Shown piece after piece: positions 1 to 8,615 of a stretch of 64,000 nt of DNA. The position numbers were made by a program, and so were the translations under genes. Source of the DNA: DASVCN01 sp040905665 (GTDB taxonomy: Bacteria > Deinococcota > Deinococci > Deinococcales > Trueperaceae); contig JBBDRD010000047.1 in the NCBI GenBank assembly GCA_040905665.1, positions 10,672 to 74,671 on the forward strand, given 5' to 3'. Below the pieces are notes generated by a model. It did no database searches, was not told the origin of the DNA, and saw only the letters and a program-made list of their open reading frames with translations. Within the stretch, counting starts at the first letter, position 1, and every line of letters starts with the position of its first letter.

Positions 1-1080
1 CTCGCCTGTTATCGCCGAGACGCGTATGAGCGTCATTCCGGCGGGGTCCGGCCACGCTTCCGGCAGATCGGACTTCGAGGCCACCAGCAGCGTCCGGCGG
101 GGGTCGAGCGAGCGAGCCAAGGTTAGTTCCTCGGCGCCCAATGGCGAGTTCGAGTCGAGGAGGCAGAGCGCCAGGTCCGCCCCGGCGGCTAGCTCCCTTG
201 CTCGCGCAACACCCGACGCCTCGACCTGGTCACCCGTCTCGCGGATCCCCGCCGTATCGATGGCAGTCACCGGAATTCCGGCCAGCGAGAGGGGAGCTTC
301 GAGGTAATCCCTGGTAGTGCCTGGCGTGTCGCTTACGAGTGATCGTTCGTAGCCGAGAAGAGCATTGAGCAGACTCGATTTGCCGGAGTTGGGCCGACCC
401 ACCAACGCCAGCTTTGCTCCACGCGAGGCGACGTCTCCGGCCCGAGCCGTGGCGAGGAGACCCTCTATCTGGGCGAGCGCCTCTTCGAGCGGCTCACGCC
501 TGTCGCTCTCGGGTACGCCCTCATCGGGGTAATCGAATACCGCCTGGAGATTGCCGAAGACCCTGGTCAGGTGACTCTGAATCAGATCGAGTCGCTCGCT
601 GAGCGCCTTGGAAAGGCCAAGGGCGGCTTGGCGACGGGCCGTCTCCGATTGAGCGTGTACGAGGCCCAACACACTCTCCGCTTGAACCAGGTCGATGCGG
701 CCCGAGAGGTATGCCCGCAAGGTGAACTCCCCCGGCCCGGCCAGGCGCGCTCCGCTTTTGAGGCACGCATCGAGTACCTCGCGCAGTACCGCCGGGCCGC
801 CGTGGGTCTGCAGCTCGATTACGTCCTGGCCGGTGTAGGAGTGTGGGGCCCTGAAGTTGAGCAGGAGAGCTTCGTCGAGTAGCCGCTTGGCGTCGAAGAT
901 CCGGCCAAAGGTAACGCGGCCGGCGGGCAAATCCGAGGGACGGCCGCCGCCTGATGGACTAAAGATGGCGTCCGCAAGCTCCCACGTCGCCGGACCCGAG
1001 ACTCGTACGATCCCCACCGCTCCCATTCCCGGAGCGGTGGCGATAGCGGCGATAGTGTCGTTCGTGGGCGGCAGAGGCAT
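1..1080 (-). CDS. mnmE: tRNA modification GTPase MnmE, C-terminus beyond window edge
   Basis: MnmE (TrmE) acts with MnmG to put the (carboxymethyl)aminomethyl group on U34 of certain tRNAs. The 360 visible codons start at ATG 1080 and run off the left edge; the family is usually about 450 residues, so roughly 90 are missing. Seen: the N-terminal folate-binding domain, with FRAPHSYTGQDVIELQTHGG near residue 76 and GEFTLRAYLSGRIDLVQAE near 117, then a helical segment and the G domain with Walker A GRPNSGKSS at 228-236, TPGTTRD in switch I and DTAG. The C-terminal CxGK motif lies outside the window. It starts 2 nt after the hemL stop on the same strand, so the two are probably co-transcribed. 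Confidence 0.96.
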   Translation of the reverse strand, partial: MPLPPTNDTIAAIATAPGMGAVGIVRVSGPATWELADAIFSPSGGGRPSDLPAGRVTFGRIFDAKRLLDEALLLNFRAPHSYTGQDVIELQTHGGPAVLREVLDACLKSGARLAGPGEFTLRAYLSGRIDLVQAESVLGLVHAQSETARRQAALGLSKALSERLDLIQSHLTRVFGNLQAVFDYPDEGVPESDRREPLEEALAQIEGLLATARAGDVASRGAKLALVGRPNSGKSSLLNALLGYERSLVSDTPGTTRDYLEAPLSLAGIPVTAIDTAGIRETGDQVEASGVARARELAAGADLALCLLDSNSPLGAEELTLARSLDPRRTLLVASKSDLPEAWPDPAGMTLIRVSAITGE

Positions 1081-1082
1081 CT

Positions 1083-2375
1083 TCAGTTTGCGCTTGCCCG
1101 GATCGCCGCTTCGGCCGCTTCGCCTATCGCGGCGATGTCGTTGGCGCTGTGGGCGTAACTAAGGAAGGCGGACTCGAACTGGCTGGCGGGCCAGTAGACG
1201 CCCCGTTCGAGGAGCCCGTGGAAGTAGCGCCTGAAGGCGCCAAGCTCACAGGCAGCCGCGCTCTCGTAGTTCTCGACCGGAGCGCCCGTGAAGAACAGGG
1301 TGAGCATCGAGCCTACTCGGTTGACCCGGGCCGCTACCGAGGCTTCGCCGGCCGACTCCAGTAACTGCCGCTCGAGCCTTTCGCCGTGAGTCTCCAATAC
1401 CTGATATAGGTCGGGTGTCGCTGTGATCGTCTCGAGCGTCGCTATTCCGGCGGCCATAGCCAACGGATTGCCCGAAAGGGTGCCTGCCTGGTAGACCGGC
1501 CCGGTGGGGGAGATCTGCTCCATCAGGCGGGCGGAGCCACCGTAGGCGCCAACCGGCAGGCCGCCGCCGATGATCTTGCCCCAGCAGACCAAGTCGGGCT
1601 CGAGGGCAAAGCGCTCGACGGCGCCGCCCGGCGCCAGCCGGAAACCGGTCATGACCTCGTCCACCACCAGCAGTGCGCCCTGCTCACGAGTGAGTTCGCG
1701 TAGTCCATAAATGAAATCCGGCGTGGGGGCGACGACGCCCATGTTGCCGGCAACCGGCTCAAGGATCACGGCGGCGATTTGACCCGGATTGGCATGGAAC
1801 AGCTCGCGCACCGATTCCAGGTCGTTGTAGTCGGCGACGAGAGTCGTTCGAGCCATGGACTCCGGTACTCCGGCGGAAGACGGCACACCGGTAGTGAGAG
1901 CGCCCGAGCCGGCGGCAACCAAGAGGGAATCGGCGTGGCCGTGGTAGTTGCCGGCGAACTTCACGATGAAGTCTCGGCCCGTTGCCCCTCGCGCAAGGCG
2001 CAAGGCGCTCATGGTCGCCTCGGTCCCCGAGTTCACGAAGCGGACGTTTTCGCACGACGGATAGAGGGAGAGGACCAACTCGGCCAGCTGCACCTCGCCG
2101 CGTGTCGGAGCACCGAAGGAGACTCCGTCCTTGAGGGCCGCCTCGAGCGCCTCCACGACCGCGGGGTGGCCGTGCCCAAGGATCATCGGTCCCCATGAGC
2201 CGACAAGGTCGATGTACTCGTTGCCGTCGGCGTCCCACAACCGGCTCCCCTTGGCACGGTCGATGAAACGGGGCGTGCCGCCAACCGCGCCGAACGCGCG
2301 GACGGGGGAGTTGACCCCTCCGGGAGTAACAGCGCAGGCGCGGTCGAATAGTTCTTGTGAGAGGCGCGTTTCCAT
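1083..2375 (-). CDS. hemL: Glutamate-1-semialdehyde 2,1-aminomutase
   Basis: HemL converts glutamate-1-semialdehyde to 5-aminolevulinate, the entry to haem synthesis by the C5 route. The 430-residue protein has the usual length. Seen: the N-terminal VTPGGVNSPVRAFGAVGG signature, the PLP region NSGTEATMSALRLAR, VVDEVMTGFR, and the Schiff-base lysine K267 in WGKIIGGGLPVGAYGG, which together separate it from other class III aminotransferases. ATG 2375 begins METRLSQELFDRA as expected. mnmE follows 2 nt after the stop. The upstream gene truA points the other way, so the promoter should lie between 2376 and about 2490. Confidence 0.97.
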   Translation of the reverse strand: METRLSQELFDRACAVTPGGVNSPVRAFGAVGGTPRFIDRAKGSRLWDADGNEYIDLVGSWGPMILGHGHPAVVEALEAALKDGVSFGAPTRGEVQLAELVLSLYPSCENVRFVNSGTEATMSALRLARGATGRDFIVKFAGNYHGHADSLLVAAGSGALTTGVPSSAGVPESMARTTLVADYNDLESVRELFHANPGQIAAVILEPVAGNMGVVAPTPDFIYGLRELTREQGALLVVDEVMTGFRLAPGGAVERFALEPDLVCWGKIIGGGLPVGAYGGSARLMEQISPTGPVYQAGTLSGNPLAMAAGIATLETITATPDLYQVLETHGERLERQLLESAGEASVAARVNRVGSMLTLFFTGAPVENYESAAACELGAFRRYFHGLLERGVYWPASQFESAFLSYAHSANDIAAIGEAAEAAIRASAN

Positions 2376-2491
2376 GCGCTCATGCTCGCACGCTCGGGTG
2401 GTGCGGGAAGCGTCTTGGCCTACCGCCGCGCCGCTCGCTCCAGGCGAGCCGCTTTACTCCCCGGGTCCGCCGGTGATCGAGGGGCGCTTGC

Positions 2492-2497
2492 TACAAT
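2492..2497 (+). promoter_or_regulatory. Candidate -10 element upstream of truA
   Basis: TACAAT lies about 155 nt before truA in the divergent hemL-truA gap. No convincing -35 is visible 16-18 nt upstream. A GGAGG at 2519-2523 precedes a 41-codon reading frame that abuts truA. Confidence 0.35.
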
Positions 2498-2526
2498 GGG
2501 ACAGCTAGGGCGGCGGCCGGAGGCAC

Positions 2527-2652
2527 ATGGGCGCCATATCTTTCTTGCATAGCGTGGCCTCGCCTGCGCTCGACGATTTCGCGTTGGCGGTCACCAGCTT
2601 TGGGCACGAGTGTCCCCTCGTTTTGCGCCTGAGCGCGACGAGGAAGGTTTAG
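2527..2652 (+). CDS. Possible 41-codon leader reading frame abutting truA
   Basis: A short frame starting at ATG 2527 (MGAISFLHSV...) has a GGAGG three bases upstream. It ends with TAG at 2650-2652, directly before the truA GTG at 2653, so translation of the two could be coupled. The peptide has no recognisable domain and may be chance in GC-rich DNA. The truA start has its own GAGGAAGG ribosome-binding site within the last codons of this frame. Confidence 0.25.
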   Translation: MGAISFLHSVASPALDDFALAVTSFGHECPLVLRLSATRKV

Positions 2653-3462
2653 GTGCGGCGAATCCGGCTCACGCTCGAGTATGACGGTACCGATTTCTAC
2701 GGTTGGCAGCAGCAGAAGCGTACCGGTGAGCGAACCGTCCAGGCGGTGGTGGAGAATGCCGTTGCCAAGCTTCCTGGTGAGCACGGCAGGCTGACTGCCG
2801 CCGGGCGGACCGATGCGGGCGTACACGCTCTCGCCATGGTCGCTCACATCGACACGTCGAGTGACATTGCCGACGAGAAACTCCGGCGGGCCATCAACGC
2901 ACACCTGCCTGCCGATGTCGTCGTTCTCAGTCTCATTACCGTTGCGCCCGACTTTCAGGCTCAGTTCGACTGCTACTACCGGCGTTACCTCTATCGCCTC
3001 CGAGTAGTAAGGGACGAGCCGCACGGAATGGCGCTCGACCGGAACCGCGCGCTCTTGATTCACCGCCATCTCGACGTACTGGCGATGCAAACCGCCTGCC
3101 GGAGCTTCGAGGGCCTGCACGATTTCGCCTCGTTTGCTACCCAGGAGACCCGAAACACGGAACGCAGGCTGTTTATTTGTGAACTGCGCGAGGAGGTGAG
3201 CGAGCTACACCTGCATGTTGCCGCCGAAGGCTTCCTGCGGAACATGGTGAGGAGTATCGTGGGCACCCTTCTCTGGGTGGGCAGCGGGAAACTGAGGCCC
3301 CAGGACGTACCCTCGATAATCGAAGCACGTGACCGAGCCAGGGCCGGCCAGAATGTTCCCGCACACGGGCTCTATTTCGTGGAGGCCGGATATGCCGAGT
3401 GGGACCGGGAGGCTTCCGAGGCGTTGCTGGGGCGTCGACACATTGGCCGCGCCTCTGCATGA
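2653..3462 (+). CDS. truA: tRNA pseudouridine(38-40) synthase TruA
   Basis: TruA isomerises uridines 38-40 in the anticodon arm of many tRNAs. The 269-residue protein is of normal length. Seen: N-terminal LEYDGTDFYGWQQQ, the catalytic aspartate D54 in AAGRTDAGVHA, and the C-terminal AEGFLRNMVRSIVGTLLWVG block typical of the family. The start is GTG 2653, chosen because MRRIRLTLEYDG matches the usual N-terminus and GAGGAAGG precedes it. A DUF1999 protein follows at once. Confidence 0.96.
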   Translation: MRRIRLTLEYDGTDFYGWQQQKRTGERTVQAVVENAVAKLPGEHGRLTAAGRTDAGVHALAMVAHIDTSSDIADEKLRRAINAHLPADVVVLSLITVAPDFQAQFDCYYRRYLYRLRVVRDEPHGMALDRNRALLIHRHLDVLAMQTACRSFEGLHDFASFATQETRNTERRLFICELREEVSELHLHVAAEGFLRNMVRSIVGTLLWVGSGKLRPQDVPSIIEARDRARAGQNVPAHGLYFVEAGYAEWDREASEALLGRRHIGRASA

Positions 3463-3478
3463 CCGCAAACCCGCTCCG

Positions 3479-3484
3479 TATAAT
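3479..3484 (+). promoter_or_regulatory. TATAAT box, leaderless-type promoter for the DUF1999 gene
   Basis: A perfect TATAAT ends 7 nt before ATG 3492. Transcription would then begin at or next to the start codon. This favours ATG 3492 over the earlier ATGs at 3459 and 3483. Confidence 0.5.
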
Positions 3485-3491
3485 GGCCTGG

Positions 3492-3929
3492 ATGCCGCTC
3501 CTGGTAAGGCCCCTCACGACCGAAGACCTCGACAAGCTCAAGCCGATTGATTCGGATTACGCGCGCGATGCGGGGTGCGAGGAGACGGTCAGCGCGGCTT
3601 CGCTCTCGTTCTATGGCCGATCCGGCCACGCCTTCGTACTCGAAGAGGGGGGCCGGGTTAGCGGATTCTTGCTTGCACAAGCGGTGTGGAATGGTCAGAG
3701 GCCAATCGTCACGGTCCGGCGGGCGGTTGCGTTTCATGACGCGGGTCGCCACTCTCTGCTGGAGGCCGTCACCAAGAGCGCCTACGACGCGGGCGCCTAC
3801 GACATTCTGGTGGAGCACCCCGAGGGGGACACCGCCGCCGAACGCGCGCTGTTCGCCTGTGGTTACGCTCCTCTGCCCACCAGGCTCTATTCGAGGGTCC
3901 TCGGTTCTCGAGCGCGGGCCGACTCATAG
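3492..3929 (+). CDS. DUF1999 (GNAT-fold) protein
   Basis: A 145-residue protein starting MPLLVRPLTTEDL. The sequence, including the GRSGHAFVLEEGGRVSGFLL segment, resembles DUF1999, a small acetyltransferase-like family I know from Thermus and Deinococcus. No substrate is known to me. Its late half (LLEAVTKSAYDAGAYDILVEH) fits the acyl-CoA-binding half of a GNAT fold, but a clear Q/RxxGxG/A loop is not seen. An in-frame ATG at 3459 would overlap the truA stop as ATGA; the TATAAT at 3479-3484 and the family N-terminus favour 3492. Confidence 0.7.
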   Translation: MPLLVRPLTTEDLDKLKPIDSDYARDAGCEETVSAASLSFYGRSGHAFVLEEGGRVSGFLLAQAVWNGQRPIVTVRRAVAFHDAGRHSLLEAVTKSAYDAGAYDILVEHPEGDTAAERALFACGYAPLPTRLYSRVLGSRARADS

Positions 3930-3963
3930 GAGAACCCCATTTCGAGGGTGCAGGAGGAAGATG

Positions 3964-4173
3964 ATGGCGCGGATACTGCTGGGAGTACGTGGCATGGACA
4001 CGCGGGTAGCGGCAGAGAGGGTGGAGCGCACCCTGATCGCCGTGAACGGCGTCCGGTCGGTGGACGCGAACGTCGACGGCCAGGCCACGGTGGAGTATGA
4101 CGACGCCGATGTGACGGTAATGGACCTCATCCGCTCACTTCGCCAGATCGGTTTCCTCGCCGGTATGGAGTAG
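3964..4173 (+). CDS. HMA-fold small protein lacking the metal-binding cysteines
   Basis: A 69-residue protein with the ferredoxin-like pattern of heavy-metal-associated (CopZ-like) domains: MARILLGVRGMDTRVAAERVERTL, then GVRSVDANVDGQATVEYDD and LIRSLRQIGF. The canonical GMxCxxC loop reads GMDTRVA, so both copper cysteines (here T13 and A16) are absent. It therefore probably does not chaperone copper by the usual mechanism. AGGAGG at 3952-3957 is 6 nt from ATG 3964 and only 3 nt from ATG 3961, so 3964 is preferred. DUF503 follows after 1 nt. Confidence 0.75.
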   Translation: MARILLGVRGMDTRVAAERVERTLIAVNGVRSVDANVDGQATVEYDDADVTVMDLIRSLRQIGFLAGME

Positions 4174-4174
4174 C

Positions 4175-4489
4175 GTGCACCGAATCGGGCCGGCTTACGT
4201 GGGTGTTCTGCTTATCGAGCTCTCGATGCCGTGGGCAAAGAGTCTCAAAGAGAAGCGCTCGTTGATAATGCCTGTCACCGAAAAGCTCAAGGTTCGATTT
4301 CCTGTATCCGTGGCACGGTTGGCCGGTCTCGACGCTCATGACTGGGAGCTGATCGGCGTTAGCGCGATCAGCCACGACGCCGTTTGGCTCGAGGGGATGC
4401 TACGGAAGGCGCTCGACTTCGTAGGCGCCCGAGAGGCGACAGTTCTCCGCTCACAACTCGATATCGAGGCTTGGGAACTCGAACAGTAG
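4175..4489 (+). CDS. DUF503 (YlxP-like) protein
   Basis: A 104-residue protein with the DUF503 pattern: VGVLLIELSMPWAKSLKEKRSLIMPVTEKLKVRFPVSVA, then HDWELIGVSAIS. Family members are small proteins of unclear function, often near nusA, infB, rbfA or truB. The start GTG 4175 lies 1 nt after the HMA gene stop, so the two are probably translated together. The first six residues are less conserved, so a slightly later start is possible. Confidence 0.8.
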   Translation: MHRIGPAYVGVLLIELSMPWAKSLKEKRSLIMPVTEKLKVRFPVSVARLAGLDAHDWELIGVSAISHDAVWLEGMLRKALDFVGAREATVLRSQLDIEAWELEQ

Positions 4490-4566
4490 CTAGCTCGTTT
4501 GGTATAGCGTGTGCTCGCCGCTATGGACGTAACGGGGCCGGGTTCAGCCGAGTTTCGATCGGACGG

Positions 4567-4572
4567 TATGAT
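4567..4572 (+). promoter_or_regulatory. Candidate -10 element for the asp23-fakA unit
   Basis: TATGAT lies about 78 nt before the asp23 GTG in the 160-nt gap after DUF503. No good -35 is seen. The start codon itself has a strong AGGAGGAG ribosome-binding site about 6 nt upstream. Confidence 0.35.
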
Positions 4573-4649
4573 GCAAAAGGCGGGCGACGGTAAGGGGAGG
4601 CGGCTGCAGTGCGAAGCAGGCAAGGTGACGCCTTCGAGGAGGAGCATAG

Positions 4650-5030
4650 GTGGGCCAACGATCGAAGACAAGCGGCGTAGCCGCAGTAGTGCGAGACCGG
4701 GTAGTGGTGACGGACGCTGCGCTGGCGACAATCATCGGTCTCGCCGCGCACGAGGTGCCAGGTGTAGTGGGCATGGCCCCCGCCTCAATTCGAGAAGGGC
4801 TCAACCGAATGCTGGGAACCTCCCGCGCCGACGAGGGCGTGGATGTCGAGCGTCACGAAGGGGAGGAGAACCGAGCGTCGATAGCGCTTCACGTGGTGGT
4901 CGCCTATGGCGTCAACATCCCGGTGGTAGCCGAGTCGGTACGTGAACGAGTCCGTTACGCTGCCCAGGCTTACGCCGGTGTGGAAGTCGACGAGGTAAAG
5001 GTCCACATCGCCGGGGTAAGCCGTGGCTGA
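4650..5030 (+). CDS. Asp23/Gls24 family envelope stress protein
   Basis: A 126-residue Asp23/Gls24 (DUF322) protein. Seen: VVVTDAALATIIGLAAHEVPGVVGM at the N-terminus and the central VVVAYGVNIPVVAESVRERVRYAAQAYAGVEVDEVKVHIAGV block typical of the family. Members are linked to envelope stress and often sit directly before fakA, as here; this gene overlaps fakA by 8 nt (GTGGCTGA). The region around 52-75 is an acidic insert. A second paralogue lies at 36000-36344 before nusB. Start GTG 4650 is supported by AGGAGGAG. Confidence 0.88.
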   Translation: MGQRSKTSGVAAVVRDRVVVTDAALATIIGLAAHEVPGVVGMAPASIREGLNRMLGTSRADEGVDVERHEGEENRASIALHVVVAYGVNIPVVAESVRERVRYAAQAYAGVEVDEVKVHIAGVSRG

Positions 5031-6627
5031 GACTCTCCCCCAGGAGCGAAAGTCGATTCCTGCGCGCGAACTCTCCCGAGCGTTCATCTACGCTACCGAT
5101 TGGCTCGGCGTCTTCATCGAAGAGGTCAATGCTCTTAATGTCTACCCCGTTCCCGACGGCGACACCGGTACAAACATGCACCTCACCATGCAGTCGGTGC
5201 GGCGCCAGATCCTAACCGAGAACCCCACGACTATGCCCAAGCTTTGCCACGCGCTCTCCTACGGTTCCTTGCTGGGGGCTCGCGGGAACTCCGGTGTGAT
5301 CCTGTCTCAGGTGCTCAAGGGCTTCGCCGAGGAGGCGCGTACTCAGAAAGAACTCGACGCCCCAGGGTTGCGGCAGGCTCTGCATGGGGCGTCGCGAACG
5401 GCCTATGCCGCGGTCATGAAGCCTGTGGAGGGAACGATCCTAACGGTCGTGAAACGCGCCGCCGAGGGTGGTGAGCAGAGTTCCGCCGGCTCCCCGTTAA
5501 ATCTGCTGCGCGATGCATATCAGGCGGCACAGGTCGCGTTACAAGAGACCCCCGAGATGTTGCCCCTCCTCAAGCAGGCCGGCGTCGTCGACGCAGGCGG
5601 GCTCGGCTTCGTTTACCTGGTCGAAGGTCTCATCGCATTCTTCGAGGGGCGCGATTTGCCCTCCCCACCCAAGATCGAGCGGCGCGCGCAGCAGCAGTTC
5701 GAAGAGGAGGAGTACGGCTTCTGCACCGAGTTCCTTCTGTCCCATGTGAGTGTGCCCACCCGTGAGATCCAGAACCTGGTCGAGCCGTTCGGCGATTCCC
5801 TGCTCGTCGTTGGGGCAGAGGGGTTCGTCAAAGGCCATATCCACACCGAGGAGCCCGAGCGCCTGCTGGCAACGGTCGCTCGGTACGGAACGATGGTTCG
5901 CTCGAAGGTCGAGGACATGAGCGAGCAACACTCCGAGATCCTTGCCGCGGTGGACATGGATGCGGCGCAGCCGCCGGTGAGCGCCCTGGTGGCTGTTAGC
6001 GACGGTTACGGCATCACCAAGGCGTTTCGCAGTTTGGGCGCGCGCGTAGTGGGTGGCGGCCAGACCAACAACCCCAGCGTCGAGGACATCGCCGACGCCG
6101 TGCGGAGCGTTGGCGCGTCGCAGGTGGTGATCCTTCCGAACAACAAAAACATCGTCATGGCGGCCCAGCGCGTCGTGGAGCTGGTGAAGGACAAAGAGAT
6201 CCATGTCTTGTCGACCCGCACGATAGGCGCTGGGTTAGCGGCCGCAGTTCTCTTCCAGGAGGGACAATCGCTCGAGGAGCTGATCCCCGGCATGCAAGCG
6301 GCGGCCGAGCAAGCCCTCACGCTGGAGGTAACGACCGCCAGCCGCACGGTCACGGTAGAGGAGGTCGAAGTGAGCGAGGGGGAGTACATCGGTCTCGCCA
6401 ACGACCATCTGGAACTGACTGCCGCCGACCCGCAGGCCTGCATGCTCCGGCTCCTGGAGCGCCATGCCGCCGAGTATGAGATCGCGACCCTCTTTCACAG
6501 TGCATCGATCGAGGTCGAGACGGCGGAGGGGCTGGCCGGAGAGGTGGGCGAGAGGTTTCCCGATCTGGAGGTCGAGGTGCGTCCGGGAGCGCCCGACCTG
6601 TACCCGTACGTGATGGCGTTGGAGTAG
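5023..6627 (+). CDS. fakA: Fatty acid kinase subunit FakA-like (DAK2 domain)
   Basis: A 534-residue protein of the YloV/FakA family: an N-terminal DAK2 (DhaL) ATP-binding domain with VYPVPDGDTGTNM around residue 40 and GARGNSGVILSQ, a middle domain, and a C-terminal DegV-like part (ALVAVSDGYGITKAFRSLGA, ILPNNKNIVMAA). In Firmicutes FakA with a FakB lipid carrier phosphorylates free fatty acids for use in phospholipid synthesis. No fakB is in the window. The GTG start overlaps the asp23 stop by 8 nt. The function is transferred from the family. Confidence 0.85.
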   Translation: MAETLPQERKSIPARELSRAFIYATDWLGVFIEEVNALNVYPVPDGDTGTNMHLTMQSVRRQILTENPTTMPKLCHALSYGSLLGARGNSGVILSQVLKGFAEEARTQKELDAPGLRQALHGASRTAYAAVMKPVEGTILTVVKRAAEGGEQSSAGSPLNLLRDAYQAAQVALQETPEMLPLLKQAGVVDAGGLGFVYLVEGLIAFFEGRDLPSPPKIERRAQQQFEEEEYGFCTEFLLSHVSVPTREIQNLVEPFGDSLLVVGAEGFVKGHIHTEEPERLLATVARYGTMVRSKVEDMSEQHSEILAAVDMDAAQPPVSALVAVSDGYGITKAFRSLGARVVGGGQTNNPSVEDIADAVRSVGASQVVILPNNKNIVMAAQRVVELVKDKEIHVLSTRTIGAGLAAAVLFQEGQSLEELIPGMQAAAEQALTLEVTTASRTVTVEEVEVSEGEYIGLANDHLELTAADPQACMLRLLERHAAEYEIATLFHSASIEVETAEGLAGEVGERFPDLEVEVRPGAPDLYPYVMALE

Positions 6628-6796
6628 TGCCGGTCCGACCTCACGCCGCTATGTTGGACACAGCGAGCTTCTCGGCTGATTCCGGCCGCGAGGCGACTTT
6701 CGGGCCGCAAGCGTGAGCAAACTATTAACGTTTTGGTGTGAATCGCGTACTTCTATGCCCACCGGAGCGGCTACTCTCGACTAAAGGAGGCCGTAT

Positions 6797-7612
6797 ATGA
6801 ATCGTGGACTTTCAGCAATTTTCGTCGTCGCGTCCCTGATTGTGCTGGCCGGATGCACCGTTTCTGTAGAACCCGTGGACCCATTCCCAGGTGCTTTGGA
6901 GCGACAGGTCAGCGGCGATTTTGAAACTGTAGTAGCATCGGGCGTCTTGAACGGTAACTCGAGCGTTGTCTATGAGATGCGTTTATCGAGCAGTAATCTT
7001 GACGATCAGGCCGTATACTTCGAGCTCGACACTGATCTCGACCTCTACGTCTACAACGAGAACGGTTCGTTGTTTGCAACCAGCTCGGGACCAGAGTTCT
7101 TTGGCAGCGGAGACGTTGGATTGCAAAGCCTTGTGCCCTCTTCGACAGGATTTGAGCCTCTGGCGGTGAGGGCGTCACTTATCTGCCGTGGGTCGTGCGT
7201 AATCCGCGACGCGAACAGCTCGCTCTTCTACGTACGAATAGGGAACCCTACTTCCTCACAACGCGCCTACAGCTTATTCGCTTACACCGATCAGTACGAG
7301 GACGTAGGAGAGTTCGAGAACGACACCCCTTCTGGTGCGGTAACACTCCAGGTTGGTGAGGAAACCGGGGCGATCGAGTCGATTGGCGACGTCGACTACT
7401 ACAGTCCGGCTGTGACCGGTCAGCTGCGGTTCGCGACAAGCGCCACCGTGAATATCCAAGCAGTTGTCATTGATAGTAATAGTCGGAGAATCGATGTTCC
7501 CCTCGACGAACCCTTCGAGGTGTTTCCATCTGATCTGATTGAGGTAACTGTTTTGAACGACGACGAAGCGGCTGTCTCTGCGAACAGCCTCTACTTCCTA
7601 ACATTGGAGTAG
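6797..7612 (+). CDS. Predicted lipoprotein of unknown function
   Basis: A 271-residue protein with a short hydrophobic signal and a lipobox LAGC, making C20 the likely lipidated cysteine. The mature part is acidic and beta-rich. Two copies of a pattern resembling bacterial pre-peptidase C-terminal domains seem present: FELDTDLDLYVYNENGSL near residue 75 and GDVDYYSPAVTGQLRF near 197. That assignment is weak. AAAGGAGG gives an excellent ribosome-binding site before ATG 6797. Base composition is less GC-rich than the flanks. A strong terminator follows the stop. Confidence 0.75.
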   Translation: MNRGLSAIFVVASLIVLAGCTVSVEPVDPFPGALERQVSGDFETVVASGVLNGNSSVVYEMRLSSSNLDDQAVYFELDTDLDLYVYNENGSLFATSSGPEFFGSGDVGLQSLVPSSTGFEPLAVRASLICRGSCVIRDANSSLFYVRIGNPTSSQRAYSLFAYTDQYEDVGEFENDTPSGAVTLQVGEETGAIESIGDVDYYSPAVTGQLRFATSATVNIQAVVIDSNSRRIDVPLDEPFEVFPSDLIEVTVLNDDEAAVSANSLYFLTLE

Positions 7613-7633
7613 TGCTGCCCGTGACGGCCAGTT

Positions 7634-7674
7634 ACGTTGGTTCGGCCTTCATAAGGCCGAACCAACGTTCTTTT
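7634..7674 (+). terminator. Intrinsic terminator after the lipoprotein gene
   Basis: A perfect 16-bp stem (7634-7649 with 7653-7668) encloses a 3-nt CAT loop and is followed by TCTTTT. It lies 22 nt past the lipoprotein stop and is the clearest Rho-independent terminator in the window. Confidence 0.9.
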
Positions 7675-7700
7675 CATCCACCGTCAGGGTACCTTGCACC

Positions 7701-8615
7701 ATGCGATTGATACCTCTGCTGATCACCTTCAGCCTGCTGTCCTCGGCCTTTGCCCAGCGCTGCCAGCCAGAACTGCAGCAGACAGCGGCATCGTTACCCG
7801 CCGACACGCCAACCGGCATCCTCTCCGCCGAGCTGCTCTCGGCTGCGATTCACTGGGTTGAGCCGGCGCTGCCGCCGCTGGCCTGGTCGGTCACGGTTCC
7901 CGTGGCGCCCGATGAACCCGGATACGACGCAGTCCGTTATCTGACCGAGCGGAGGCTGCTGCCCGACGGTTGGAGCGCTCGAGACCTTTCGGCCCAGGCG
8001 TGGGAGGCCATGCTCTCGCGCTTCCTCGGCTGGTACGGGTTGCCGCCGGTTGACGTCGCCATCGATCCTCTGCCCCAACAGTTGACAATGGACCTCGCTG
8101 CTGCGCTGGAGCAGGTTTCTGGGGCTGTTCGGCCGCTGGCCTTGGTGGCCGCCGACAGTGAGGACCGGTCACGAATTGCTTTCCTGGGTCTCGTTTGGAA
8201 CTGGACCGTTTATCCGCGGCTCATCGTGCAGCGGCCGTTGCCGGGCCAGGATCTATCGCATGGAGTTCGGCCATTACTGGAGGACCTCAGCAACTGCGCC
8301 GTGGAGCTCGAGCACTACATCTTTGCGCCGGAAGCCACGGCACGGAATCTGTTCCTCGCACATGCCGACTCGCGTATGTATGTGATAGGCAGCGAACCGG
8401 AACTGACCGCCTGGCCACTGCTCGTACCCGAGGGTCAGGAGGAGGCGTATTTTGGCTTTAGCTCACCGCAGGTGAGTGAACTGTCGGCTTACGCGGCAGC
8501 GTTCGATGGCAGTGCGCTGGGGCTCAGGTCACTAATGGCGATGATGCCCCGCTTGCGCACGAACCTGCCACCCACTCGTATTCCGGGACTCCTGAGGACG
8601 CCCAACGGCAACTGA
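7701..8615 (+). CDS. Exported protein of unknown function
   Basis: A 304-residue protein with a signal peptide (MRLIPLLITFSLLSSAFAQ, likely cleaved after AFA). I recognise no domain. The mature part is rich in Pro, Leu and Ala and contains the segment RYLTERRLLPDGWSARDLSA, an S-layer-homology-like spacing, but too little to assign. TACCTT at 7690-7695 ends 5 nt before ATG 7701 and could serve as a leaderless -10. The gene stands alone between terminators. Confidence 0.7.
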   Translation: MRLIPLLITFSLLSSAFAQRCQPELQQTAASLPADTPTGILSAELLSAAIHWVEPALPPLAWSVTVPVAPDEPGYDAVRYLTERRLLPDGWSARDLSAQAWEAMLSRFLGWYGLPPVDVAIDPLPQQLTMDLAAALEQVSGAVRPLALVAADSEDRSRIAFLGLVWNWTVYPRLIVQRPLPGQDLSHGVRPLLEDLSNCAVELEHYIFAPEATARNLFLAHADSRMYVIGSEPELTAWPLLVPEGQEEAYFGFSSPQVSELSAYAAAFDGSALGLRSLMAMMPRLRTNLPPTRIPGLLRTPNGN

